The notes under the pieces: model-generated
What the model was told of the DNA's origin: nothing
What the model saw: only the letters and a program-made list of their open reading frames with translations
Database searches by the model: none
Program-made: the position numbers and the translations under genes
Assembly (NCBI RefSeq): GCF_041381155.1
Contig: NC_091139.1
Location: 6,882,383-6,946,382 of the forward strand
Length of the DNA: 64,000 nucleotides
Reading direction: 5' to 3'
DNA from: Argopecten irradians
Lineage: Eukaryota > Mollusca > Bivalvia > Pectinida > Pectinidae
Shown: positions 23,863 to 37,100 of the stretch, one piece after another
How positions within the stretch are numbered: position 1 is the first letter of the stretch
Layout of the letters: the number at the start of each line of letters is the position of its first letter

Positions 23863-26800
23863 ATGTCTCGGCGAGTATGTGTTGTGGGCGCTGGTATAGT
23901 AGGACTGTCGTCTGCCGTTTACATAAAGGAACTTGTTCCAGATGCTGACGTCACAGTAGTGGCTGATACGTTTACCCCCAACACTTTGTCGGATGGCTGT
24001 GCTGGCCTCTGGATGCCCTACCTCGTGGATGCATCCGATTCTGACGTTCTGTAATTTTATTTTTTTCTTGTTTTTTGTTTAAGATTGATAGTTAAAGAGC
24101 CTTGATTTTTTTAGGGAATATTAAACCAAACTAATTCTTAAAAGATCGAATGCCAGACGTCAGTTTTGACCACGACATGGCGTGTTAAAATTTAACGCCT
24201 TTTTTAATTTTTATGATTATATCGTAGCAATAGATCTACTAGAAAAGAAGTATTAAATGGGAGTTGTTGATATTTCCTCGACAATTGTAGCCCAAGGGAA
24301 AAGAGAGAAAAAAAAGATCAATAATATTTACCTTCAGTTGATAGGGTTATTAATACAAATCATATCAACATTTTTAAGATTCTTGGGAAATCGAATATGT
24401 TAATATTTATAAATAATATGGAGACTGCTTTAAATTTGATACATGTATATGTATATGATTTTAGCTTGACTAAATGCTTTGGCTCAATAGCGCTGATTAT
24501 GTTTTTAAAGGCGATGGTCAGGCGAAACGTTTGACTACCTGAAAGGACTAGGGCATTCTGAGATGGCTGGTGACATGGGTGTCCAGTTTGTCTCCGGCTA
24601 CTACTTTGTAAGAGAGTCGGCATATACAGGCAAGGTATGCATAGTGTAAGGTTAAGTAGCTGAAATTTAACAAACAACATAACCTGACAGTTCAAGAATA
24701 CTGTAAACCAATTTTTTTTCTTGGTGCGACTTACTTTCGCGAATTTCGCATTCCAAGTAAATTCGGTGAAGTTTATATATCAACAGTAAACATCTACATC
24801 ATCGATATTGATAGGAAATTCCATTAGATTTGCGAATGTTAATCTTCGCGAAAAAGTGGAAATCGCAAAATTTAGTAACCGCGAAAGAAAGTTGGTTTAC
24901 AGTATATATATGGATACTAATTATTTTGTTTGATATAACAACAGTAATTGGTTGTTACAGTGTATATGGTAAGTTCTGTTATTTCGTCGTCAAATTAGTT
25001 ATTTGATCTTTTTCTAAGGAACTGTAATTCAAAAATGTATTTATGTGGTAGGTTTTTGTAAAATCATTATTATATTATTTATTATATCATTGTTTTTTGT
25101 AAAATGAACATTCAATTGTACGAAATTAGTCACGTCGTAATGTCAAGTGTTTAAATAATTTTAGTTATAAAATGTTGGTGCTGGTATAGCAATCAAATGT
25201 GAACACGAATAATTTCTAACATTCGTGTATTTTCTCTCTTTTTTTTTAACATACATACTGTATTTAAGATATCATCGTTGATGCTGCCATTGTATGTTTT
25301 ATTATGTAACATCATATACATTTGTATATAGTAGAGTACAATTCATTGTTGTATAACTTGTGTGCAATTCATTTTTGAATTAGTTCAAATAAAATAGGTT
25401 TAAACTAGGTGTAACCATCCAGTTAGAAAATGTGATTTTAGAGGAGATGACTTCGTACTGGCTCCCATTGCACTTATTAACTTTATCTTAAGTCATGTGA
25501 GTTTCCTTTAATAATTTGTGAAGCTTATTTGCAGCGATAAACAACATTTTCAGATTACTTGTCAACTTTCTCTGGAGGTACCACTAGATAAACTGTACAA
25601 TTAATATACGACCAATTTAGAACTAACATCTTGATAATTGCATACAGAAAATATGCAATGTACTAGTTTATGTGCGTTTTACAACACTTGTATGGTGAAA
25701 TTTGATCAATATACAGTAAATGCAATGGAAACAAGAAAAGCTTTATACATGGATAAAAACAACAGGCCCAAAATCTAAAAAAAACCAGGTTTTGACATAT
25801 GTAATGATTGTTTTGTCTACTTCTGTTTTGAGGAACCTCCGTGGAAAGACCAAGTCCTAGGATTTCGAAAATTGACTTGTGAGGAACTCAAAATCAGCCC
25901 AAATGCACGGTACGTATAGGTGAAACCTTGAATTCATACGTCTTTACGAAGCTTGGTAACTCATTCACCCCTGAAATTTCACAATGGACTGGCCTAGTGT
26001 TTGATTAAGAAGAATCTAAATTCGTCCTCAGGGATGAATGTGCTCAGACACGGTAATGTTATTCAAAACAGCTTGCTCGCTATTGTTGTTGGATATTAAA
26101 GTATGGATGTGATATAAGAAGGGAAGTGAACAATTAAGCAATGGGTTGTACAAGCCAAATCCACTAAAATATTCCATTACACACAAGGCAGTCAAACAAA
26201 ATCATGACGGATGCGCGATGGTCGGTTGGTTGTATAGATTAACATCCTACTAACAGCCAGGGCTATTTAAGAAATGGCTTCGGTGTACATGTGCTGCGTG
26301 TGTAGTTTGGGAGACTTCAGTATGTGCAGTGAAAGAGAAGGAAACCCAAAATATATTGAAGGATGCAGTAGTACATGTATAACAGTTTTGGTTTTATAGC
26401 GCACGTTCTGCTGTGTTTTGAATTTAGAATGAATACATTTATACCGATTAGCCAGTTATTTTAGCGGGTTTTTTGCGATTTTTTCGCAACAATGTAGTAA
26501 TTGCGAAAATTCGATCCACAAAATATTGAAAAATAGATAAATCATATATACCCTGTCTGAAAGTCAGATCGTGAGGATTTAAAACCGCTAAAATTATTTT
26601 CTCTCTTATTTTTTACATAAAATCGCGAAAAGTTTTGACCCCGGAAAATAACCGGCTATGCGATGTTTTAATTTTATAATACTTCGTATACATTTTTTTA
26701 AACTTTTTACAGGGACGGATACTTCTTCACTACAATCATACTGGATGTGAAGCGATATCTTCCATGGCTGATGAAGCGGTATATCATCGACAACATTACT

Positions 26801-29800
26801 CCAGGGGTTACTATCACTGTCGTCTTATCCACCCCTAGACAATTTCTTAGTAAAATCTAAAGCATTTTAGGAGAGAGAAAAAAAACCTCAGACCAATTTC
26901 AAGCCTAAAAAGACTTCCATTGAAGTTTACAATGAACAATGCACAACATATCCATTATAAATAATAGCTCATTCTCGATATTCTATTGGTTCCTATCACC
27001 ATCGTTATGTCCACTGTCAGACTATGGCATATCAAAACTGAAGGGTCTTTGTGCGGTGTATTAGACATGGTAATTTTCATCTTTGATCAACACCAGTAGG
27101 ATGAAGTCTGTAGTCATGTGTTTGGTCAGTTGGTTTCTCCTGATACGCCTTCAGTTTAACTATGACATAATCCAGGGATGGATATCACTACAGTGATAGT
27201 AACCCCCGGATGTCGAAAATGAGACAACAGTTTTATTCTATTGATATATTTGTATTAGTGATGGGATTATTTCTTCCGTTATTTCCGTATTTTTTGAGAA
27301 TAAAATCTCTAACATTAAGTATGAATTATAATTCTACTAGTATTCTGATTCGTAAACAGTTCTTGATTAGCAAAGGGTTATTATCAGTATCTGAGCAATG
27401 ATAACTTGTTTAATTAAAGATGGGTCCCGCATATATGCATTCTTTTTCGTATCCGTAAAATACTATTTCATTTATGTACTGTGTCTAGGTTGTACAAATG
27501 GGCTTTGCGTGAATACCAAATTTGTAAGCTAATATATATTACATAGTATTAATTGATTTATTTATTAAGAAAGAGATAAAGTGTTTGATAATTTATATTT
27601 TTCATTTAACTTATGAATTTTAATTTTGTATTCATGCAAAGGTAATACGTATACAAATTAGAAAAATATCAATGAAATACCGATTATGTTACGATGAATG
27701 AAAGATGAGCAAAAATACCTCGTTTTTATGTTTCCCCCAGAATTCTCAAAGGTAATGGAAAAGTGGAAAAGAGAAAAATCGATAATCTTGATGAGGTAAG
27801 GATGTTTTTGAAGTCAATATGGTTGCTAATGACAACATTTCTGTACGAATGATAAGTGACAAATAAAGGTGAAATAAGCCAGTATGATTACACTAAAATC
27901 AAACTTCAAGTAATAGCAATGCGGATATTTTCTATCTGTTGTCAGTGTAAGAACATGACATGAGCATGAGTTCAGGAAACAATAGGCTGTAAAGAGGAAG
28001 AATGTCATGTTCATCTCCATCAATAATGTAAAAAGGAATGTCAAAATATTGAGGAACTAAACATGAGACAATCTGCTGTTTACTTTTATCGGCGTTGTGA
28101 AAGTGATGTTTTCAATGTCAAACTAGATATTGAGATGAAAAGGTTGCATGTGAATACACGTTTTTCATTTCAAACCAACAAATTGTTTAGCAAATATAAA
28201 ATATGTATTGTTTATATACAGGCGTTTTAAAATATCATTCAAGATAATATTTTATCAATATTAAAACTAAGATGCTCCTGAATCTATCAGCTCTTGCAGG
28301 ACGATATTTGATTCTACGTCATTAGTTTATGTGCTCTTTAAGCAAGGACGTATATGACTTAAGACAACAAATTGTTAAACAAATCTAAAGTATGTCTTGA
28401 TCATATACAGGCGTTGATATCCTCAAAGATGTTGTAATTTTTTTTTAATTTTTTTTACATGCTCCTAAATCATTACAGAGTTATCCGATCTTGCAGAACG
28501 ATATTTAATTTTACACCATTAGTTGTGTGCTAAAATAATATGATGTTATACTCACAATCACATGAATCACAACCACTATCGAAAGGGGAGATCACTCTGT
28601 ATATACAAATATTGAATACTCATATCACATTCGTAACATTCTACCTCCCGTGTCGATGGGTTAATGAAAATGACATCGATGTATCGCTACACTATCACCA
28701 GGTGCTCCGATAAGTAAACACATGTACATTTATATACATAAATAATATACACACAATGACGTTTGCTATGTTACAGCTTACCAAAGAGTTTGATGTGGTG
28801 GTGAATTGTACTGGAATGGAAGCTAATGAGTTATGTAATGATTCACAACTCCGCCCTCTACGAGGTCAAGTAACAAAGGTACTGCTACAAATACCGTATT
28901 GCCGGTTATTTTCGCAGGACATTGCTATATGATAGCTAAAATTTAATCAGCGAAATGTTGAGAAATGGTCATTGGGATGAACGTTGTCATACATACCCTA
29001 AAAGTCAGATCATCATAATTTAAGCTTACAAATTTACGAATAACGAATCAGTCCTGTTCTCTTTCATTTTTATGGTATCTGAGAAACGTGAGAATTGATA
29101 TTCAGCGAGTAATGATAAATAAGCAAATTGCTTATAACTGATCTTTTGATAATAAGTTGTATACATTTGATGACATTTTTCTTGTTTTTCTTATTAAGGG
29201 ATTTGTAGAATTGGATTCAATAGTATAAACAAATAGTAATTGTAAAGAAAATTATATAAAATTATATGTCAATCTGACATATACTTCCAGGTGTATGCTC
29301 CATGGGTAAAACATTTTTACATGAATCCAGATCCTTCGGATGAACATAGAGAAATATACATCCTTCCTGGGTATGTAATACGAGTAATATTCCCGATATG
29401 TAAGTTTTATACAATATATTGCAAGTCAAAGCTAAAAAAAATCATATGACAAAACCTTTTCTACAAGGTAAGATATAGATTAAATCATACCTCTTGTTTA
29501 TTCAATGATATCATTAAAAGTAGAATTCCCAGTAAGGTGATGTCATAAGTACTGAACTCAATCAAAGATTGTAGGAAACCTTATCAATACGATATACATG
29601 GGATCGCTGTGGCAGAGTGGCGAATATGTCCCAGCATATTACCACTAGCCCTGTATCTGTCGGTCGCAAGTTCGAATTCTATGTGGGGGAAGTTGTCAGG
29701 TACTGACTGCTGGTCGGTGGTTTTTCTCCCGATACTCCAGTTTTCCTCAACCATCAAACCTGACACGTCATTACATGACCTTGGATGTAATTAAGACGTA

Positions 29801-31207
29801 AAACTTTAGAAATCAAACAAAACCAAGTAATATACATCCCGTATTGTAAATTTTGATTTTGGTATTCTGACTTGCAGATATTACTTTTGATGTTGGATTC
29901 AAACTTGTACATAATAGGGTTGTTTGCCCCTGAGTGAAAGGTCTCTATTTTATACAACGTATATTTTGTTTATGTAATGCATATTTTGTTTTGATCATTG
30001 TCAGGCCGGACACTGTTACCATAGGTGGTACGGGCCAACTTGATGACTGGAACACTGAAACTGACGAGGAAGATAAACAGAGAATACTGGAGGATGTGTG
30101 TAAAGTCGTACCAAGTATAAGGGTATGTTCAACTTCAAGAGAGTGTGCGCTGTTATTTCTAGATAACAAACTTACCCTAAAATGGCCAATATTGGCAAAG
30201 TTTCAACATTTATGCGCACGGTAAGGATGGATATTACCTATTATATCAAGGATGTACTCGTTATTTGAAATTCATCAATTTAATCGCTAAATAACTATTT
30301 GAAAATTCGACGGATTTGGAGCCCAAAAGGATCCAAACCACACAAAGTTCTTTGTTTTCATTTCTTTTTATTTTGCATTTTTTAAATATATTTCATTGTT
30401 TTTTTATTATTATTGTCGAACCTATGGATACTATAACGTAACGGATTGATCCTCTCAACCTTGTATTTACAGACCGCCAAACAGTCACATGATTGGGTGG
30501 GATTACGGCCCATGAGGCCCCGTGTACGCCTGGAGACAGAGAAAAAGCCCGGAAAGAAAACGGTAATGTTACATAGACACCTTACATTAATCTAGTCTTT
30601 CATACAAACATGATCATCTTCCTTCTAAAAATCAATCGTAAGTTGATTTTTGTTTTCGTGAAATTAGTTCATGATTTTCATGCGAATTGCATGCGTGTGT
30701 AATTGAAAAGACAACGAGTAAGCATATACAAAAAAGCGACATAAATATTCAGACGATGATATTCCTAAATGGCAGTATAATGCAAAAATGTTGCACATTT
30801 TCTTAGTATTTAATTGAAAATCTAATAAAAAACAAACTTTCACGCGTGCATTTGAATCTGTATTGCAGTTATCTCACTTTCCAATAGGAATTGTTTGTGA
30901 CATCATAACCTTATGACCAAAATCGACGTCATCTTCTCTGAAAAAATATGACACAACACTTATATTATAAGTAATGAATACTACCTGTAAGGGCAAATAA
31001 CTCTGTAATATGCAAACATAGAATTCGTGTTTTTACATATTATCATATATATACATATATAGTATATGTCATTTATATTTATTTTAGGTAATTCACAACT
31101 ACGGACATAGTGGTTCCGGCGTAACGTTCCATTGGGGATGTGCCAAAGACACTGCTCATCTTGTTAAAGTTATCTTTGATAAACAACAGTTTAAATCGAG
31201 GTTGTAA
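23863..31207 (+). CDS. DDO: D-aspartate / D-amino-acid oxidase, ten coding exons
   Basis: Exons: 23863-24050, 24511-24634, 25833-25909, 26713-26778, 27741-27795, 28777-28878, 29291-29370, 30005-30122, 30473-30562, 31088-31207 (stop TAA); 1020 nt, 339 aa, phases consistent. The enzyme is a FAD flavoprotein that oxidises D-amino acids to keto acids with release of ammonia and H2O2. Visible: N-terminal FAD-binding GxGxxG ([14 protein letters not shown], Gly9/11/14), [31 protein letters not shown] and HNYGHSGSG. Arg285 aligns with the substrate-carboxylate Arg of the family. The last residues SRL are a PTS1 peroxisome signal. Human DDO is 341 aa and DAO 347. The family is certain; DDO versus DAO cannot be settled by eye. 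The gene is divergent from the protease. Confidence 0.9.
24699..24904. mobile_element. TA-flanked MITE, TIR TACTGTAAACCAA
   Basis: The left end tactgtaaaccaattttttt... with ctttcgcgaa pairs with the right end ttcgcg...cgcgaaagaaagttggttta(cagta). It is 206 bp, in intron 2 of the oxidase. Related copies lie in both duplication units (38244-38586, 50774-51066). Confidence 0.7.
26240..26345 (-). repeat. Fragment of the SINE-like repeat of 1-390
   Basis: aacatcctactaacagccag followed by ...gctgcgtgtgtagtttggga and cttcagta matches bases 5-100 of the window. Confidence 0.55.
26444..26665. mobile_element. MITE with TIR TAGCC(A/G)GTTATTTT
   Basis: The left end gattagccagttattttagc pairs with the right end aaaataaccggctatgc; the interior has ttgcgatttttcgc / atcgcgaaaa. 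A related left end (taccgtattgccggttattt) starts near 28889, directly after exon 6. Confidence 0.55.
26787..27216. mobile_element. MITE 'GGGGTTACTATCACTG' family, abutting the oxidase exon 4 donor
   Basis: The left end caggggttactatcactgtc...atccacccct pairs with the right end aggg.tggatatcact...cagtgatagtaacccc. It begins about 8 bp after the exon 4 splice donor (GTATAT at 26779). Other copies or halves lie at 31700-31985, about 36150-36290, 42465-42610 and 47040-47330. Confidence 0.7.
27217..28776. other. Oxidase introns 4 and 5, no further features
   Basis: Apart from exon 5 (27741-27795) this is AT-rich intron. A direct repeat of 'aaca.attgttta.caaat.taaa.tatgt.ttg..tatacaggcgtt' occurs near 28180 and 28370. 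Confidence 0.4.
29600..29812 (+). mobile_element. tRNA-derived SINE
   Basis: The head has a box A-like tggcagagtggcg and box B-like gtcgcaagttcgaattc. It is followed by the central ggtttttctcccgatactcc common in mollusc SINEs and a tail tgaccttggatgtaattaag. It lies in oxidase intron 7. It is not a functional tRNA. Confidence 0.6.
30846..31023. mobile_element. Palindromic MITE, 'ATATTACAGAG' family, diverged copy
   Basis: The right end aactctgtaatatgcaaaca matches the family; the left end (gaatctgtattgcagttatc) is diverged. It ends about 65 bp before oxidase exon 10. Confidence 0.55.
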
Positions 31208-31699
31208 AATGGAAGCTACATTCTAATTGTAAAATAGAATATTCTACATTCTCACCAACTGACATTCAACCATTATACATCAATGGTACATGTTCCATCA
31301 TCGGATTAGGCTCAGGTTGTTCCATCATCGGATTAGACTCGAGTTGTGATCGCTGGTTGTTTTCAAATAGTAGTCTAATTGGTGTTACTCTGTTCTATCA
31401 GAGAGTTACTTCCCTTTGGTTCTCTTTCCGTCTTAAGGAGTGAATCGAAGGAAAGTAACTTTTTTAGTTAAGAATAATTGGTGTAGGAACAGACAGACTA
31501 CACTACGAAATGTCAATCAGTTACAGTAATTAGTTAAGTAGTCAATCAATTTGATGTTCAGAAAGTACTATTACATGCATATGTTATATTATCATTATTA
31601 TACGGGTATAATAGGTATTATCTACCTTCGTGATTTAGAATCAAAGATTAACGAGTAATTGAAATCAATCCGTCGTTTCTTATTTCACAGATCATGTTT

Positions 31700-31985
31700 C
31701 CGTAACCCATACTTAATTCTCCAAGGATTACTATCACTGACGTGATATCCACCCCTGAATTACGTCATAGCAAAACTGAATGCACAGAATACATATGTAA
31801 TGTTGTCGTTTGAAATACATCAAAAAATCAAATAACGGTACATGCACACTTTGGTTGACCGAGTGGCTTTGAAGTTAGATTTTCGTGATTGATATTTTCT
31901 CTCTCTCCTGAACTGCCTTTAGTTTTGTGAAGGTTGGGTATAACGTCAGTGATAGTTACCCATTGAGTATCGAGGATGTCCGTAA
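31700..31985. mobile_element. MITE 'GGGGTTACTATCACTG' family carrying the duplication breakpoint
   Basis: The left arm aaggattactatcactgacg..atccacccctg pairs with the right arm ..gggtataacgtcagtgatag(ttaccc). The segment from about 31855 on reappears at about 42465, while the left arm does not, so the left edge of duplication unit A lies inside this MITE. Confidence 0.65.
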
Positions 31986-32049
31986 CCATGTAGAAAATTG
32001 CCATCAATTCACTAAAATATTATTTTAATATTAATCAATAATAAAAAAA

Positions 32050-32865
32050 ACTGACAATGGTATATAGTATCTATTTGGTTGTTTATTTCAAGAGAACATT
32101 GTTCGGATATAATATCATCATTCCACGGAATGATTTTACATTGTTATATTTTTCATTCTGTTACTTATTTTGGACAACAAATTGTGACGAGATACTCTTT
32201 GCTACAATGCAGAGTATCTTATTACAACACCCCTTTTTAAAATAACAAACGTATTCATAAATTGTCACTGTAGCATGATTGCACATCATAATCATTCTCA
32301 ATTTGATTATATACATGTTAGTACCTTAGTACCAATTCTCTCCACTATGTGGCGCTCATATATAGTTTTGTATTTTTGTGTCGAATCCTAACGAAAGGCA
32401 GAGAAACTACGACAGACAGTATACAGTCTATAAATATGAGCCATTCCCATATGTAAGTAATTATACAGTAATAAACTGTAATGAAAAGCTAAAAACGAAT
32501 TGGTATAATTTCTGCTGAAAATAACTGCAGATGACCTACTGTCCATGTCAAATTACGAATGATGATGTCAGGTAAACTAGTTTTATTTTCATTTAATTCC
32601 TCTAAACAATGGTACAGTATGCGTTTAATGAACGTTTAATGAACATCTTAACTTGAAAGATATAATGTAAATATATCTTAAATAATGCATGGTATTAAAT
32701 ATATAAATATCAAATAGCAGGTTAAATATGGTTCTGTTATATTTACTGAATGACTGGTACGATAGCCTCTACTGTCTGTGAAGGCAACCTGTCTATAGCG
32801 ACCTTTTTTCTGTCTCCCCTTCAGCGGTCGTTATAGACAGGTTTGACTGTACATGTATTTTTATA
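32050..32865. other. Segment present in unit A only
   Basis: No counterpart at the matching place in unit B (about 42660-42685). It includes a small hairpin near 32790-32850 (aacctgtctatagcgacc / ggtcgttatagacaggtt). No coding is recognised; insertion in A or deletion in B cannot be told apart. Confidence 0.55.
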
Positions 32866-33834
32866 TTACAACATTTGAAAACACAGAGTATGAACTTCGT
32901 AACTCAAGTTATATTAAAGTAAACTTTTTGTGGATTTATGAAAATATGATATGACTGGAGATGAACGATATGGCTTTAAATATGGGATAAAAAGCACAAC
33001 AACAACATGACAGTTAAACACTTATGTATAGTTTTAAAATAGATTAATATACAAATACAATGTATAACATTTTGATGAGGTCGATACATGGTTATATCGA
33101 CCTAAGTAAAAAATTATTAACTGAGAGCGAAGTCCAAGATTGATCTTTTTTCTTTGAAATTGAAATTATCCTCGGGCTATCTGACGATTTTTTTCCAAAA
33201 CTCATTCAAACCGCATACTTTATGAAATCCATGAAGTCAACGATATCAACGTTTATCAGATTTCAATCAAGAAATAGAGGCACAGTTCCGTAAGCAAAAC
33301 ACACCTACCTACCAATTTTAAGGTACACATTTTGTGAAGCCCTGCTGATATGTCAATCCTATCAATACTCTCACCTCTTAATCGATGATTTCTCAGAGTT
33401 GCTTGTAAATAATATTCTAATAATACACTATATATAACAGATTGCTCGCGGGTAATATATCTGTATGTAGAATTGGAAATCTAAATATACAATTTTGACC
33501 ATTGGAGACAATATACTGGGAAATATGCAAAATATAACGATACTACGGTATTATAAGCTGTAAAATAGCTCTTTTAGGATTAATGCAAACACAAGATAAA
33601 AACTGTTATTCTAATATTACATCTTTGAAAATTTTGTCTAAAGTGTTACATCCCAAATGAAATGAATAGTGACTCCAATTCAATTATACTACAGCGTATT
33701 TGCTTCCAGAAATAGCACGCCGCGTTTTGGGCACCAGTAATTAATTGTTAAGTCTGTACATATAATCAGGTATTGCCATTGTTAAAATGTTTGGAATTAA
33801 GTAAAGCGCTTCTCACTAATATAAAACTATTATC

Positions 33835-34028
33835 ATATGATAAGTGTAGCGTAGTGTAGTGCGATCACCCGTGGGTCTCCAACCCCATCTCTTCTGTTTT
33901 ATATGGAACCCATGACTGACATGGCACACACTTATTTTATTTCGTTATATCGAAATTTTATTTCGTTTTATCGAAATTTTATTTCGTTTTATCGAAATGT
34001 TATTTGGCTTTAACGAAATACTTTTTCG
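33835..34028. repeat. Composite MITE with palindromic about 20-bp tandem units, unit A only
   Basis: gataagtgtagcgtagtgta and cccgtgggtctcc match one arm of the palindrome at 21891-22008. It is followed by four or five units of tttatttcgttttatcgaaa, each self-complementary around TTTCG..CGAAA. A similar array lies at 61380-61545. It is about 120 bp past the stop of gene A. Confidence 0.6.
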
Positions 34029-34150
34029 TTTAACCTATCTATAATTGATGTAAGTAATGCTGTTTGTTTGAAATACTAAACCAAACATACAAATATTAAC
34101 AATTAAAAAAATCTGTTTTGTTAAACATGTATTATTTGACCCGTTCTTCC

Positions 34151-37100
34151 CTAACGTTCTTTCAAAACCAAATAATCATCACTGTCTACTACTGCACTTA
34201 CAGAAAGGATTCCTGTCGTCTGCGAGTTAGCACGATTTTGTGACGTATAACTATTGGCTGACGTTCTGTTGGGTTCATCCGGGTTACTAGTTGGAGTGAT
34301 ATAATCGTCATCACCAACCATCGGGGGCATGCTTGCTGATTGTCTATTAGTTGGAGTTAAGTAATCGTCGTATGGTTGCCCTCCTTCGTTGCCTTCTATT
34401 TGACCATTCCGATGTAGTGGATTTACATATTCAGATATGACGTTTTGGCGAGTGTTAGTTTGACGAATCATCTGTGCCTCGTCTATGTCAGTATACACTT
34501 CCTCAGATACATCACCAATAGTATCAATATCGGTATAAATAATTGGACGTTGTGTAATCGGTTCAGCAGATTTTGTCCTGGAAAGATAATCATATTTTAT
34601 TTTCACGAAATCAGATTACACGTGTCTAATAAATCAGTAAAATTATGTATCCATTGTGCAATAGCTTGAAATATGTCTTCATTACGTAATAAAGGAGACA
34701 TTTTTTTTTATTTTCTCGCAAGTGGAAATGTAAAATATTGAATTATAACCCTTCCTATCATGACTGAACATAACATAGAAATCGATATTGAAATTAAGAA
34801 GTTTAGATGTCTTACTTGTGGCTCCGTAGACAAACAATGAGAACAAGTGCCCCCACTAACAGTATTGCAGCCGGGACTCCTGCTATATATGGTATATATT
34901 CTGTAGTAAATAAAGACAAAGAGTTTACTTACCATACAGAGGCAATTATGTTTATAACAATAAATCAATGTGATGGTTATTTTCTTTGTGAAAAGTTCAA
35001 CAAAAGAACATGGTATCAAAGGGTTTGCTATTTCAAAAACAAACATTTAACCGGTTTATGGCTGATCAGGTTAAGAAACTCATTGATCTTATGTGAATAA
35101 ATCACTGCTCTGCTATTTTAGCTATTGGCGTTTTTAGAACGCACTGTCTAATAGTTATTTTTGTAAGTTAATACTTCTCCATGCTTTTGGATATTCTTTG
35201 TTCTTGATTAATGATTGATCATGAGATTGACCAATGGTATTGTTAATGAACAATTATTTTTCACATTCTAAGCCAGGGTTACCTTCAAGGTTCGTTTGAT
35301 CAGATGATTCCGTTGAAATGTCGATAGACTGTGTTGGGGAAGTAGATGGAGATATAACAGACGTTGAAACAGTAGATTTCACAGTAGTTGAAGGCTGGAG
35401 GTTTTCACAGTCTAAGAAAAATAAAATGAATAATGAATAATGAATAGCTAATCCAATTTATCCGAACAATTTGTTTTCCTACACGGGGAAGGGGTATGCA
35501 TGGTATGTAATACTTATATACATATTCTTAAAGTAAAATAACTGACTATTCATACTTAATTACTGACGAGGAGAAATGAAGGGAAATAACTCTAATATAT
35601 TAGAATACCTTTGTTAAGGATATAAAAACAGTACATCACGTGACATTACATTTAAGAGCTATTTATAAATGCTTGTGGCTATGAGTTTAGAGAGATTAAA
35701 CTTGGTTTGGAGATGAATGATTAAATCTACATGAATACATGATAAATCTAAAAATAAAAATTAAACCCTACCTTGCTGTCTGCATGGTGACGCTGTGTTG
35801 AAGACATCGATGTTGTCAATAGCTATGATGCTATATATATCCCTACCCATGGTGGCGACAAGAGATAACTGCAAGTCAAGACATTATTATCATTCAAAAG
35901 CGTCGCAATTTATTTACAAAAAATAAAGATGCATATGCATAAAATTGTAATACTGTACACGTGGATATTTTTGATATATGCAAGAGAAAACATTTCGCGT
36001 CGATAGTATTAGCGATTTAAACGTAACTAACTTAGGGCTTTTAATTATATGTTCACATAACTTTACTCGCGGTGGAAATTCGCGACCACAAATGAGAAGA
36101 TAGATTAATACAACAGTAAACCGTAATTGTTTGGCTTTGAAGTTGTGCGTCGCTGTGTCTCTTCTTAGGGAGGCATGTGATTGGTCAGTTTTTTTCTCCT
36201 GAGCTGTGTTCAGTTTTGCTATGACATATTTGAGGGGTGGATATAATGATAGTGATAGTAACCCCTAGAGTGTTGACGATGTCTAACCACATGCTCATAA
36301 TCTAATGTTTCATCAGGCACACCACGTTGTATTCATTGTTTACACGTACTGTGAGTTGACTGTAATTGCACACAAAAAGATTGCGTTTCTTTATATGTAC
36401 ATCTCAAAACAAACTGTTTGGATACCGAATTATAAATAACAGTGGATTAGATGGACTGATTACTTTAAGACCGCTACTTACTTTTGATTGCATTGTGGTT
36501 ACATCTAATATGGCACAGTGCCACAAATCGCTTTGATTTCCAGTTTTTGTCCACATCACGTTATCGTCAAGAAAAACCTCAAGATTTCCAATCGTCTCTC
36601 CGAACATATGGTACCAGAATCGAAGGCAAACATTATCAGAACTACTCGGTACTACAAGTCCAGTCCTTTCCAGGCTTCCTTTGTGAGTGTCTGAGCGTGA
36701 AACACGGCTTGTATCCAGGTATACGTAGAAGGCTGGCAAAGTATAAATATGGTTAGTTACACAGTTTATGAGTGATCTAATACGGAAAAATATTGGGAAT
36801 AAAAGTAACTTGTATCGAGGTACAACAGAATACGGAAGGTTTAATTCTACAGAAAGATCTAGATTCTATGAGTAATTGGAGCGACACATGGCTACTTAAA
36901 ATGCACCCAAATAAATGTAAAGACATGAAATTAAGTAATGGGACAGCATATAGTCAGCAATCAAAGGAATCATCTTTGTTTACCAACGCTAGCCTTCAGA
37001 AGAGTAAAGGGAGACATGATAGAACTTTACAAAATTATACGTGAAATACATGACAAGGAATGCAGCAGTTCAGTTGTTTTATGGTATGATATCACTCCAC

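Noticed and set aside
31208-34150. An extra gene between the oxidase and receptor A
   Set aside because: Only short frames. The conserved parts are explained by the duplication and MITEs, and the rest by unit A-only non-coding sequence.
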